The notes beneath the pieces are model-generated. The model ran no database searches. It saw only the letters and a list, made by a program, of their open reading frames with translations, and was not told the DNA's origin. This document shows, one piece after another, positions 26,150 to 38,882 of a stretch of DNA of 64,000 bases. This stretch comes from Variovorax boronicumulans. GTDB lineage: Bacteria > Pseudomonadota > Gammaproteobacteria > Burkholderiales > Burkholderiaceae_C. Made by a program: the position numbers and the translations under genes. Every line of letters begins with the position of its first letter. The first letter of the stretch is position 1. The stretch spans positions 82,082 through 146,081 of the forward strand of contig NZ_VEDO01000015.1 in the NCBI RefSeq assembly GCF_007677875.1, in the 5' to 3' direction.

Positions 26150-27648
26150 GAAGGGTCGCTGGCCGGCGCATCGACCGGGACGGGCACGCCAGTCAGGATG
26201 CCGCGGAAGTCGCGCAAGGGCTCGCCGATGTGGATGCCGGTTTCCGTGAGCGAAAAATCGCGGATGGTGCGCTCGTGATGGCCACCGCGCTTCTTGACGA
26301 CCGAGATCGCCTGGCGCACCTCGCCGGCCAGTTCGAAGTAGCGCAGCAGCACCACTGCATCGGCCAAGTAGCTGGCGTCCACCGCCGCGGTCATGTTGCC
26401 GCCGACCAGGCCATGGTGTGCGCCGACCATCAGGGTGGCCACACCGTTCTGGCCGAGGTAGGTCAGCAGCTCGTGCAGCTGCACGATGAGGAAGTGCTCG
26501 TCCGGCATGGCGTTCAGGTAGCCGTTCAGGCTGTCGATCAGCAGCACCTTGGCCTGGTGCCGGATGACGGCCTCGCGCACCAGATGCACGAACTCGCCCG
26601 GCGAAAGTTCCGCCGGATCGACCTGGCGCACGCGGATCAAGCCCTGGTCGATGAAGGGGCCGAGCTCCATGTCCATGCCGGCGCTGCGGGTGCGCAGCGT
26701 ATTGATGCTTTCGTCGAAGATGAACAGCGCCGAGCACTCGCCGCGGCGCGCTGCCGCCAGCGCGAATTGCACGCCCAACGTGGACTTGCCGGTGCCGGGC
26801 GCCCCGACGAACAGGGTGCTGGTGCCGCGTTCGATGCCGCCGCCCAGCAGTGCATCCAGCGCCGGCAGGCCGCTGGACATGCGCACCTGTTCCAGTGGCT
26901 TGTGGTGTTCGGCCGCGACCAGGCGCGGATACACCAGAAGGCCGCCCCGGCCGATGGTGTAGTCGTGGTAACCGGTGCGGTATTGCCGGCCACGGTACTT
27001 GGTGACGAGCAGGCGCCTTCGCGTCGAGCCGAAATCCGCGTTGTGCTGGTCGAGCCGGATCACTGCATGCGAGATGCTCTGTACCTGCAGGTCGTGCTCC
27101 ATCGCTGTCATGTCGTCCAACAGCAGCACGGTGCAGTTGCGCCCGGCAAAAAACTGCTTGAGTGCCAGGATCTGGCGGCGGTAGCGCAGCGAGTTGCCGG
27201 CCAGCAGGCGCAGCTCCGACAGCGAATCGAACACCACGCGCTGCGGGCGCAGCAGTTCCACGTCGGCCAGGATCTTGAGTGTGGTCTCGCTGAGTTCCAC
27301 CTCGGACGGGTGGAACATGGTGTATTGCTCCTCCGGCTCGAGAGCGTCGTTGTTGGGCAGCATCTCGCGCACGTGCACACCTTGCAGGTCCCACCCGTGC
27401 GAACGGGCCACGCCGGCCAGTTCTTTCGCGGTTTCCGACAGCGTCACGTACAGCACCGATTCGCCGCGCCGCGCGCCCTCGAGCAGGAACTGCATCGCGA
27501 TCGTGGTCTTGCCCGCGCCGGGCGCGCCTTCCAGCAGGTACAGCCGGTTGAGCGTGAGGCCGCCGCCCAGCACGTCGTCCAAGCCCGGCACGCCGATCTG
27601 CGCCATGGCTTCGATGGGTTCGGCAGAAGAGGAAAGCAGGTCGGCCAC
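26146..27648 (-). CDS. KaiC-like double-domain ATPase
   Basis: A 500-residue protein with two RecA-type domains as in KaiC: P-loops at residues 41-49 (GAPGAGKTT) and 282-290 (GAPGTGKST), with acidic residues at SETAKEL (71-77) and DES (312-314) near the catalytic positions. Aligning by eye with cyanobacterial KaiC, the Ser431/Thr432 phosphosites correspond to Ser426 and Tyr427, so only the serine is kept. No kaiA or kaiB is present. GTG at 27648 is chosen because GGAG stands 7 bases upstream; an ATG 20 codons earlier lacks one. It is coupled to a hybrid kinase, a pairing seen in other proteobacteria. A circadian role should not be assumed. Confidence 0.87.
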   Translation of the reverse strand: MADLLSSSAEPIEAMAQIGVPGLDDVLGGGLTLNRLYLLEGAPGAGKTTIAMQFLLEGARRGESVLYVTLSETAKELAGVARSHGWDLQGVHVREMLPNNDALEPEEQYTMFHPSEVELSETTLKILADVELLRPQRVVFDSLSELRLLAGNSLRYRRQILALKQFFAGRNCTVLLLDDMTAMEHDLQVQSISHAVIRLDQHNADFGSTRRRLLVTKYRGRQYRTGYHDYTIGRGGLLVYPRLVAAEHHKPLEQVRMSSGLPALDALLGGGIERGTSTLFVGAPGTGKSTLGVQFALAAARRGECSALFIFDESINTLRTRSAGMDMELGPFIDQGLIRVRQVDPAELSPGEFVHLVREAVIRHQAKVLLIDSLNGYLNAMPDEHFLIVQLHELLTYLGQNGVATLMVGAHHGLVGGNMTAAVDASYLADAVVLLRYFELAGEVRQAISVVKKRGGHHERTIRDFSLTETGIHIGEPLRDFRGILTGVPVPVDAPASDPS

Positions 27649-27836
27649 GTGTTGCTCCGTGCGTTGGTTGGGCTGGGTGGTCCATCGACCTTGCCGGCGG
27701 TTATACACGCCTGCACCACCGAATTCGCGGTTTGCGCAACGGTCCGCCGCCCGGCGAACAAGGGTCGGGGTGCAGTCCTACAGGCCCGCTCCAGGAATGG
27801 CGAGAATGGCGCCCCACCGTGTCTTGGACCTGCGGC

Positions 27837-29927
27837 ATGAACCACTCCTTGCGTTGGATACCTTTGCTGGCCTGCTCGACCATCGCCCTGCCGTTGCCCG
27901 GACAAGCCCAGACCGATGTCCCTGCGCTGGCAGCCACGGTGGTCACCGCGACGCGCACCGAAGCCGATCCGCAGGACGTGCCGGCCTCGATCGGCAGCGT
28001 CGCCGGGGACGATCTGCGCCAGGGCCGTGCCCAGGTCAACATCTCCGAGGCCCTGGGCAGCGTGCCGGGCCTGCAGGCGCGCGAGCGCCAGAACTACGCC
28101 CAGGACGTGCAGATCTCCATGCGCGGCTTCGGCACGCGCGCCACCTTCGGCATCCGTGGCCTGCGCCTGTACGTGGATGGCATCCCGGCCACGCAGCCCG
28201 ATGGCCAGGGCCAGCTCTCGCATGTCGACCTGGCATCGGCCGAGCGCATCGAGGTGCTGCGCGGGCCGTTTTCGGCCCTGTACGGCAACTCTTCCGGCGG
28301 CGTGCTGCAGGTGTTCACCGAGGAAGGCCGCGGCGCGCCCAGGCTGCGGCTGGACACGGCCGCCGGCAGCGACGGCCTGCTGCGGTTCGGCACCAAGCTC
28401 AGCGGCAACACGGGGCCGAACGACAGCGGCGTGGGCTACGTGCTTTCGGCCAGCCGCTTCGCCACCGACGGGTACCGTGAGCACAGCGCGGCGCGGCGCA
28501 CCCTGGCCAATGCCAAGCTCACACTCCGACCGCACGAGGATGGCAAGCTCACGCTGGTGGCGAACCGCGTGGTGCTGCCCAAGGCCGACGATCCGCTGGG
28601 GCTGACGCGCGCGCAGTGGCAGGCCAATCCGCGCGGCGTCGATCCGGCGGCGCTGAGCTTCGACACCCGCAAGAACATGGACCAGACGCAGGCCGGACTG
28701 GTCTACGAGCACTACGTCAGCGAAGCCCACGCGCTGCAGGCCACGCTGTACGGCGGGCAGCGCGGCACGACGCAGTTCCAGTCGATCCCGGTGGCGCCGC
28801 AGAACAACCCGCGCCACCCCGGCGGCGTGATCGACCTGGACCGCGACTATGCCGGCGCCGATCTGCGATGGACCTGGCGGACGCAGTTGGCCGACGCCCC
28901 GCTGACCATGGTGGCGGGGCTGGCCTACGATGGCCTGCGCGAGGACCGACGGGGTTATGCCAACTTCGTCGGCACCACGCCGGGTGTGCAGGGCGCGCTG
29001 CGCCGCGACGAACGCAACCGCGTCAACAACATCGACCAATACCTGCAGGCGGACTGGCGCGTGACCGAGCGCTGGACGCTGAACGCGGGTCTGCGGCACA
29101 GCCGCATCCGGTTCGATTCACAGGACCGCTACATCACGGCCGCCAATCCCGACGACAGCGGTGCGGCGCGCTACAGCGCCACCTTGCCCGTGCTGGGCGC
29201 GAGCTTTGCGATCACCGAGAGCCTGCGGGTCTACGCCTCGGCCGGCAAGGGCTTCGAGACGCCCACGCTCAACGAGATTTCCTACCGTCCCGACCAGCAA
29301 CCCGGCCTGAACTTCGCGCTGAACCCGGCCCGCAGCAAGAGCGTGGAAGCCGGTCTGAAGCACCGCAGTGCCGCCTTGGGCGAATGGACCGCCGCAGTGT
29401 TCCGCACCGGCACCGAGGATGAGATCGTGACCAGCACCGTCAACGGGCGCTCCACCGCGCAGAATGCCGGCAAGACGCGCCGCAACGGCCTCGAACTGGC
29501 CTGGGAGCAGCGCCACCTGCAGCACCTGCGCACGCAGGTGGCCCTCACCTGGCTCGATGCGCGCTACCGCGAGGGCGCCAACGCGGGCGCGCACATGCCG
29601 GGCCTGGCCAAGAGCAGCCTGTATGCCAGCGCCGGCTGGGTCCCTCCGCAGGGCTGGCGCGCCGGTGCCGAATGGCGTTTGCTGAGCAAGGTCTACGTCA
29701 ACGACGCCAACAGCGACGCAGCATCCGGATATGGCGTGCTGGGTCTGTACACGGGTTACGCCGCGCGCCTGGGAAGCTGGCAGCTGGAGGGCTTCGTACG
29801 CGCCGACAACCTGCTGGACAAGCGCTATGCCGGCTCGGTCATCGTCAACGAGGGCAACAGCCGCTTCTTCGAACCCGCACCGGGCCGCAACTGGTTGGTC
29901 GGGCTCTCGGCCACGCTCGCGCTGTAG
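27837..29927 (+). CDS. pqqU: TonB-dependent receptor of the YncD/PqqU (PQQ uptake) type
   Basis: A 696-residue outer-membrane receptor with signal peptide (LACSTIALPLPGQAQ). From memory of the E. coli YncD sequence the match is close along its whole length: RQNYAQDVQISMRGFG, GIRGLRLYVDGIPAT, LRGPFSALYGNSSGGV, GLTRAQWQANP, FQSIPVAPQNNP, GKGFETPTLNEISYRP, NAGKTRRNGLELAW and GSVIVNEGNSRFFEPAPGRN. YncD has been renamed PqqU because it imports the redox cofactor pyrroloquinoline quinone. The start at 27837 fits the signal peptide; earlier in-frame codons do not. No Fur-like palindrome is visible upstream. The gene is divergent from the kaiC-like gene. Confidence 0.82.
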   Translation: MNHSLRWIPLLACSTIALPLPGQAQTDVPALAATVVTATRTEADPQDVPASIGSVAGDDLRQGRAQVNISEALGSVPGLQARERQNYAQDVQISMRGFGTRATFGIRGLRLYVDGIPATQPDGQGQLSHVDLASAERIEVLRGPFSALYGNSSGGVLQVFTEEGRGAPRLRLDTAAGSDGLLRFGTKLSGNTGPNDSGVGYVLSASRFATDGYREHSAARRTLANAKLTLRPHEDGKLTLVANRVVLPKADDPLGLTRAQWQANPRGVDPAALSFDTRKNMDQTQAGLVYEHYVSEAHALQATLYGGQRGTTQFQSIPVAPQNNPRHPGGVIDLDRDYAGADLRWTWRTQLADAPLTMVAGLAYDGLREDRRGYANFVGTTPGVQGALRRDERNRVNNIDQYLQADWRVTERWTLNAGLRHSRIRFDSQDRYITAANPDDSGAARYSATLPVLGASFAITESLRVYASAGKGFETPTLNEISYRPDQQPGLNFALNPARSKSVEAGLKHRSAALGEWTAAVFRTGTEDEIVTSTVNGRSTAQNAGKTRRNGLELAWEQRHLQHLRTQVALTWLDARYREGANAGAHMPGLAKSSLYASAGWVPPQGWRAGAEWRLLSKVYVNDANSDAASGYGVLGLYTGYAARLGSWQLEGFVRADNLLDKRYAGSVIVNEGNSRFFEPAPGRNWLVGLSATLAL

Positions 29928-29930
29928 AAG

Positions 29931-29954
29931 AAAAAAGGGCGCCGCGCGGCGCCC
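29931..29954 (-). terminator. Intrinsic terminator of the minus-strand gene
   Basis: GGGCGCC (29937-29943) pairs with GGCGCCC (29948-29954) around a GCGC loop. The run of six A at 29931-29936 becomes a U-tract in the minus-strand transcript, so the hairpin ends transcription of the Gln/Gly/Tyr-rich protein gene. A shorter CCCTTT on the other side may also slow plus-strand transcription from the receptor gene. Confidence 0.75.
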
Positions 29955-29978
29955 CTTTCCCTGACGGCACTTGCTGCC

Positions 29979-30776
29979 TTACTTCTGGCCGCTGGCGTCC
30001 TTCCCGGCATTTGCCGCGCTGCCCGGCAGGTCGTTCTTCTGCTCGCCGCTCTGGCGGTTCTTGCGCCAGGTGTCGAACTCGTCGGAGAACTTCTTGTAGC
30101 GCTCGCCGCGCCACGACTGGTAGTCCTCGTCCAGGTTGCGCATCTGCTGTTCGCGCCATTGCTGGTAGTCGGGATCGTGGTGGTGCTGCTGCTGGCGGCC
30201 GCCCTGGTAGGAGCCATAACCCAGCTGGTCGCCGTAGCCGCCATAGGTCTGGCTGCCGGCGTAGGGGCCGGTGTTGGAACGGTAGCCGCCGGAGCCGCCC
30301 TGGTAGCGCTCGTGGCCGTAGCGGTCCTCGTCGCTGCCGTAGGCGCGGTTCCAGTCGCGGCCTTCGTCGTAGCCGTAGCCGCCCTGGCGGTAGCTCTGGT
30401 TGCGGTAATGAGCATCCGCGCCGCCGTATTCGCCGCTGCGGCGCTCGTCGCGGCTGCCGTAGCCCTGGTAGCCCGGGTTGCGCATGTAGCCCGGCCGGTT
30501 GTAGCCGGGATCGGCCTGCCAGTCCCGCTGATAGCCGCCGCTCGGGCCGCCGTGCACATCGGGTGCGCTGGCGCGGCCGTAGCTGGCCTGGGCCGGGTCG
30601 TGGCGGTGCAGGTCGCTGCCTTCCTGGCGTGCGCCCCAATTGCGCGCGTCACGCCGGCTGTCTTCATAGCGCTCGCCTCCGTGCTGGCGCTGCTGGTCGG
30701 CGTACTGTCCCATCTGGTTGCGGTTGTTTTCGTGCCACGCGTCCTGCTGGTCGTGGCGTTGATCGCGTTGTGCCAT
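29979..30776 (-). CDS. Gln/Gly/Tyr/Arg-rich low-complexity protein
   Basis: A 265-residue hydrophilic protein that I cannot assign to a function. Residues 1-200 are low complexity, rich in Gln, Gly, Tyr, Arg and Asp, with many GY, RY and YG pairs (GYNRPGYMRNPGYQGYGS, GGYGDQLGYGSYQGG). The composition recalls prion-like or RNA-binding disordered domains. A more ordered C-terminal block (about 200-245) repeats aromatic-basic motifs: DYQQWREQQ, DYQSWRGERYKKF and EFDTWRKNR, spaced like a helical repeat. There is no signal peptide or membrane segment. AGGAG lies upstream of the ATG. It has its own terminator and sits between the PQQ receptor and signalling genes. Confidence 0.75.
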   Translation of the reverse strand: MAQRDQRHDQQDAWHENNRNQMGQYADQQRQHGGERYEDSRRDARNWGARQEGSDLHRHDPAQASYGRASAPDVHGGPSGGYQRDWQADPGYNRPGYMRNPGYQGYGSRDERRSGEYGGADAHYRNQSYRQGGYGYDEGRDWNRAYGSDEDRYGHERYQGGSGGYRSNTGPYAGSQTYGGYGDQLGYGSYQGGRQQQHHHDPDYQQWREQQMRNLDEDYQSWRGERYKKFSDEFDTWRKNRQSGEQKNDLPGSAANAGKDASGQK

Positions 30777-30920
30777 CGTGCTTCGCTCCTGTGCATTGCG
30801 GTTGTGGAATCGGCAGTGCCATGTGCGGCTGCCGCGCTGTGAATGGCAGGTTGCGGCGCGCGCCGCGGGCCGCGGGCCGGGATCGGCGCCAAGCTCCGGT
30901 AGGACGGCGCCGACCCGGTC

Positions 30921-31256
30921 TCAGCCGCCTGGGGCGGAAGCCGGCGGTGCCGCTGGCAGGGCGGACGCCGGGTTGTTCGCCGGTTCCGGCGTGGGGGGCG
31001 GTGCAGCACTGCCCGCGCCGCTGCTGCCCTGCGGGGTTTCTGTGCCGGGGCTCTTGCCGGTGCCGCCGCCGCTGCCCATGCTCTCGGGCGCCGTCGGTGT
31101 GGTCGCCGGCGCGCTGGACGCGGTGGCGGGCGCGTTGGCAGTGCTGCCGGAGACGCCCGGCGTGGGCGCTTCGTTGCGCTGGCAGGCGCCCAGCAAGGTG
31201 GCGATGGCGAGGGCGCCGACGGCGTGCAGACCGTGGCGCAGCTGGATCGAAGGCAT
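30921..31256 (-). CDS. Small Pro/Ala/Ser-rich lipoprotein
   Basis: A 111-residue protein with a lipoprotein signal peptide (VGALAIATLLGAC, lipobox LGAC near residues 22-25). The mature part after CQRNEAPTP is almost entirely Pro, Ala, Ser, Thr and Gly, with no recognisable domain. GGAG about 8 bases before the ATG supports the start. It stands between the low-complexity protein and the receiver-kinase on the same strand with 100 to 145 base gaps, so operon membership is unclear. Confidence 0.72.
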   Translation of the reverse strand: MPSIQLRHGLHAVGALAIATLLGACQRNEAPTPGVSGSTANAPATASSAPATTPTAPESMGSGGGTGKSPGTETPQGSSGAGSAAPPPTPEPANNPASALPAAPPASAPGG

Positions 31257-31357
31257 GTTGGGTCTCCCAAAGGATTGGAAGCAGCCCATGCTGCGCACCG
31301 TGGGCGCGGCGTGTTGTAGGACGTCCACGCCGGGGCCTGACGGCCCGTCCCGCACGG

Positions 31358-32565
<1,208 letters not shown>

Positions 32566-32569
<4 letters not shown>

Positions 32570-33177
32570 GCCATCTCCCTGGCCTGCGAGGCCGCGTCCA
32601 GTGTGCCCAGCAGCGCGACCAGCGCACGCAGCGGCAGCACGAAATCGGCCGGCCCCATGGCCAGAGCGCACTCCGGCATCAGCGGCATCTGCGCATCGGC
32701 CGGGTCCTGCACGGCCGTGAGGCCGCCGGCGGCGCGCACACTGGCCAGGCCTTCGGCACCGTCCTGGTTGCCGCCGGTCAGCACCATGCCCAGCAGGCGG
32801 GGGCCGTAGAGGTCAGCGGCGGACTGGAACAGCACGTCGATGGCCGGGCGCGAATAGTGCACCGGGGCATCCACCGAGAGCGCCAGCTGCGGACCGGTGT
32901 CCAGCAGCAGGTGGTAGTCCGGCGGCGCGAAATAGACATGGCCGGGCTCGATGGGTTGCTTGTCATGGGCCTCGCGCAGCGGCACGGCGCAGCGCGGCGC
33001 GAAGATCTCCACGAGCAGGCTGGCACGGTCGCGCGGCAGGTGCTGCACCACGAACACGGGGGCCCGCAGGCCGGCCGGCAGCGCCGGCAGCAGCTGCGAC
33101 AAGGCCTCGATGCCTCCAGCCGAGGCGCCGATCACGACCGCGTCCACGCGGCCTGCGAGCGATGGGGCCGCTGTCAT
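32566..33177 (-). CDS. CheB-type methylesterase domain protein (no receiver)
   Basis: A 203-residue protein consisting only of the CheB catalytic domain. The triad is visible: Ser19 in GASAGG, His46 in VQHLPRD and Asp139 in LTGGNQDGAEG. Full-length CheB proteins carry an N-terminal receiver that is absent here. The known reaction is removal of methyl esters from receptor glutamates, but no chemoreceptor, CheA or CheW is nearby. With the adjacent CheR-like gene it more likely modifies the large kinase's coiled coil or another partner. Both ends overlap neighbours by 4 bases. Confidence 0.87.
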
Positions 33178-33995
33178 ACGTTCTTCTGGTAGATGCGCTC
33201 TTCGCGCACGAACTCGGAGAAGGCAGCTGCGCAGGACGAAAAGCGCAGCGATTCCTTGCTGCCCAGCCCGAGAAAGCCCTTGCGGCACAGCGCGTCGCGG
33301 AATAAGCCGAGCGCGCGGTCCTGCAGCGGCCGGTCGAAATAGATCAGCACGTTGCGGCAGGAGACCAGCTGCATCTCGGCGAACACCGAATCGGTGGCCA
33401 GGCTGTGGTCGGAAAACACCACGTTGCGCCGCAGGCTCTTGTCGAACACCGCACGGCCGTAGGCGGCCGTGTAGTAGTCCGACAGCGAGCTCTTGCCCCC
33501 CGCACGCTGGTGGTTGAGCGTGAAGCCGGCGATGCGGTCCAGCTCGTAGACGCCGGCCTCGGCCCGCTGCAGCGCCTGCGGGTTGATGTCGGTGGCGTAG
33601 ATCAACGTGCGCTCCAGCAGGCCTTCCTCGCGCAGCAGGATGGCCAGCGAATAGACCTCCTCGCCGGTGCTGCAGCCCGCCACCCAGACCTTGAGCGAGG
33701 GGTACGTGCGCAGCAGCGGCACCACCTCGCGGCGCAGCGCGAGAAAGTACGCGGGGTCGCGGAACATCTCGCTGACCTGCACCGTGAGGTAATCCAGCAG
33801 GGCCGGGAAGAAGTCTGCCTGGTGCAGCACCTTGTCCTGCAGTTGCGACAGGGACGTGCAGGAGAAACGCCCCATCGCGGCCTTGAGCCGGCGCCGCAGC
33901 GAGGCCTGCGCATAGCCGCGGAAGTCGAAGTGCCAGCGCAGGTAGATGGCGTCCACGAGCAGGCCCATCTCGATGTCGAAGGTGCGGTCGGACAT
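33174..33995 (-). CDS. CheR-type protein methyltransferase
   Basis: A 273-residue SAM-dependent methyltransferase. The N-terminal helical domain has ASLRRRLKAAM, then TVQVSEMFRDP, the SAM-binding VWVAGCSTGEEVYSLA, the acidic ATDINPQAL and the C-terminal SCRNVLIYFD. This is the full CheR fold. CheR methylates glutamates of chemoreceptors, but here it sits between a large hybrid kinase (3 bases upstream) and cheB (4-base overlap), with no motility genes. A signalling role in methylating the kinase linker is inferred. Confidence 0.9.
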   Translation of the reverse strand: MSDRTFDIEMGLLVDAIYLRWHFDFRGYAQASLRRRLKAAMGRFSCTSLSQLQDKVLHQADFFPALLDYLTVQVSEMFRDPAYFLALRREVVPLLRTYPSLKVWVAGCSTGEEVYSLAILLREEGLLERTLIYATDINPQALQRAEAGVYELDRIAGFTLNHQRAGGKSSLSDYYTAAYGRAVFDKSLRRNVVFSDHSLATDSVFAEMQLVSCRNVLIYFDRPLQDRALGLFRDALCRKGFLGLGSKESLRFSSCAAAFSEFVREERIYQKNV

Positions 33996-33998
33996 GGT

Positions 33999-37493
<3,495 letters not shown>

Positions 37494-37702
37494 GGGGCGC
37501 GCATGGCGTGGCGGGGGGCGGATGCGGCAAACATGGGCATGAGGTAGGAGATTCTAGAAATCGACATCCCGCCTTCCTGTAGGACCAGTCCTATGCCGCT
37601 GTCGGAAAGCAGCGGGGCAGCTGGCCGACTGCGGCGCGGCCGCTTGCGAGGCGCACTCTATACTGCGCCGCCGCCCCATTGCCCATTGCAAGGACTGCCG
37701 CC

Positions 37703-38776
37703 ATGACCACAGCAGAACAACACCCCGCGCTGGCCGCCGTGCTGGCGGTGCTGGCGCGCGAAACGCAGACGCCCGTGGCGCCCGCGGTGCAGGCGGAGAT
37801 CGCCAGCATCCTCGCTGGGCGCCACGGCGTGCCGGCCGAACTGGCGGTGGACCAGCGCGAAGTCACCATCCTCGTGGCCGACCTGCGCGGCTTCACGGCG
37901 CTGACGGCCACGCAGCCGGCCGGCACCATCGTGACCATGCTGAACCTGTGCCTGTCGCGGCTCTCGGAGGTGGTGTTCCGCTACGAGGGCGTGATCGACA
38001 AGTTCAACGGCGACTCGCTGACCGTGCTGTTCGGCGCACCCGCCGCGCGCGAAGACGACGTGCTGCGCGCGCTGTGCTGCGCCGTGGAAATGCAGCTGGC
38101 CATGCGCGACCTGAACAACCACTACCTGCGACGCCAGATGCCCGAGCTGCACCTGGGAATCGGCGTGAACACGGGCGTGGTGATGGCCGGGCGCTTCGGC
38201 AGCCAGGCGTACTCGGAATACGCCGTGATCGGCAACGAAGTCAGCCTGGCTTCGCGTATCGAGTCGTTCAGCCTGCGCGGCCAGGTGCTGATCAGCGAGA
38301 ACACCTACGCGCGCTGCAACGGCGTTGCCTCGGCCACCGAGCCCAAGGAAGTCTTCGTGGCCGGCAAGAGCTTGCCGGTCAAGGTGCGCGAGTTGATCGC
38401 CATCGCCTCGCGGCGCCTGAAGGTGCCGCGCCAGGAGTTTCGCCGCAGCCACCGCGTGGAAGTGCGCGTGCCCTGCAGCATGCGCCGTCTCGACAACGGA
38501 CAGCCCGTGGGCGAGCCCCAGCGTGCGCTGATCCGCGACGTGGGCTACCACGGCCTGCTGCTCGAACTGGAGCGCCCGCTGTCCGTTCAGGATGAAGTGG
38601 CGCTGGCCTTCGACCTGACGCTGGTGGACTACCAGGTGAACGACGTGCGCGCCCGCGTGACCAAGGTCAAGCGCGAGGAGGGCCGGCTGCTGGCCGGCCT
38701 GGAGTTCACGCACATCGGCGTGGAGACCAACGCCAAGATCCAGATGTTCGTGCAGTTGCTGGTCGGGGCCGGCTGA
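37703..38776 (+). CDS. Class III nucleotidyl cyclase domain fused to PilZ
   Basis: A 357-residue cytoplasmic protein. Residues about 52-235 form a class III cyclase domain: metal aspartates Asp60 (LVADLRGFTAL) and Asp104 (KFNGDSLTVLFG), the adenine-contact Lys100, and Arg185. The expected transition-state Asn is Ser181 and the usual Thr/Asp base-contact position is Ala174, so activity is uncertain. Residues about 244-350 resemble PilZ, the cyclic-di-GMP receptor: RRSHR (247-251) gives R-x3-R, while the second motif reads DVGYHG (279-284), Gly replacing Ser. AAGGA precedes the ATG. The fusion suggests a cyclase or nucleotide-binding switch controlled by cyclic-di-GMP. It is divergent from the large kinase. 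Confidence 0.82.
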   Translation: MTTAEQHPALAAVLAVLARETQTPVAPAVQAEIASILAGRHGVPAELAVDQREVTILVADLRGFTALTATQPAGTIVTMLNLCLSRLSEVVFRYEGVIDKFNGDSLTVLFGAPAAREDDVLRALCCAVEMQLAMRDLNNHYLRRQMPELHLGIGVNTGVVMAGRFGSQAYSEYAVIGNEVSLASRIESFSLRGQVLISENTYARCNGVASATEPKEVFVAGKSLPVKVRELIAIASRRLKVPRQEFRRSHRVEVRVPCSMRRLDNGQPVGEPQRALIRDVGYHGLLLELERPLSVQDEVALAFDLTLVDYQVNDVRARVTKVKREEGRLLAGLEFTHIGVETNAKIQMFVQLLVGAG

Positions 38777-38830
38777 GCGCAGCGCAGGCCCGGCAGCGCC
38801 GCGCGCCCGCGGCCTGCCGCGTCCACGTGG

Positions 38831-38874
38831 GCCGGGCACGCCGCCGCGCGGGCGCGGCGCGGGCGGCGCCCGGC
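38831..38874. terminator. Long GC hairpin between convergent genes
   Basis: GCCGGGC (38831-38837) pairs with GCCCGGC (38868-38874), and most of the GC-rich interior can extend the stem. It fills the gap between the cyclase stop and the convergent binding-protein stop. There is no T-tract, so it is only a candidate bidirectional terminator. Confidence 0.4.
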
Positions 38875-38882
38875 AGGGCCGC

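Noticed and set aside
26146..27648. A circadian clock call for the KaiC-like gene
   Set aside because: No kaiA or kaiB, and one of two key phosphosites is not conserved; only a KaiC-like ATPase is supported.
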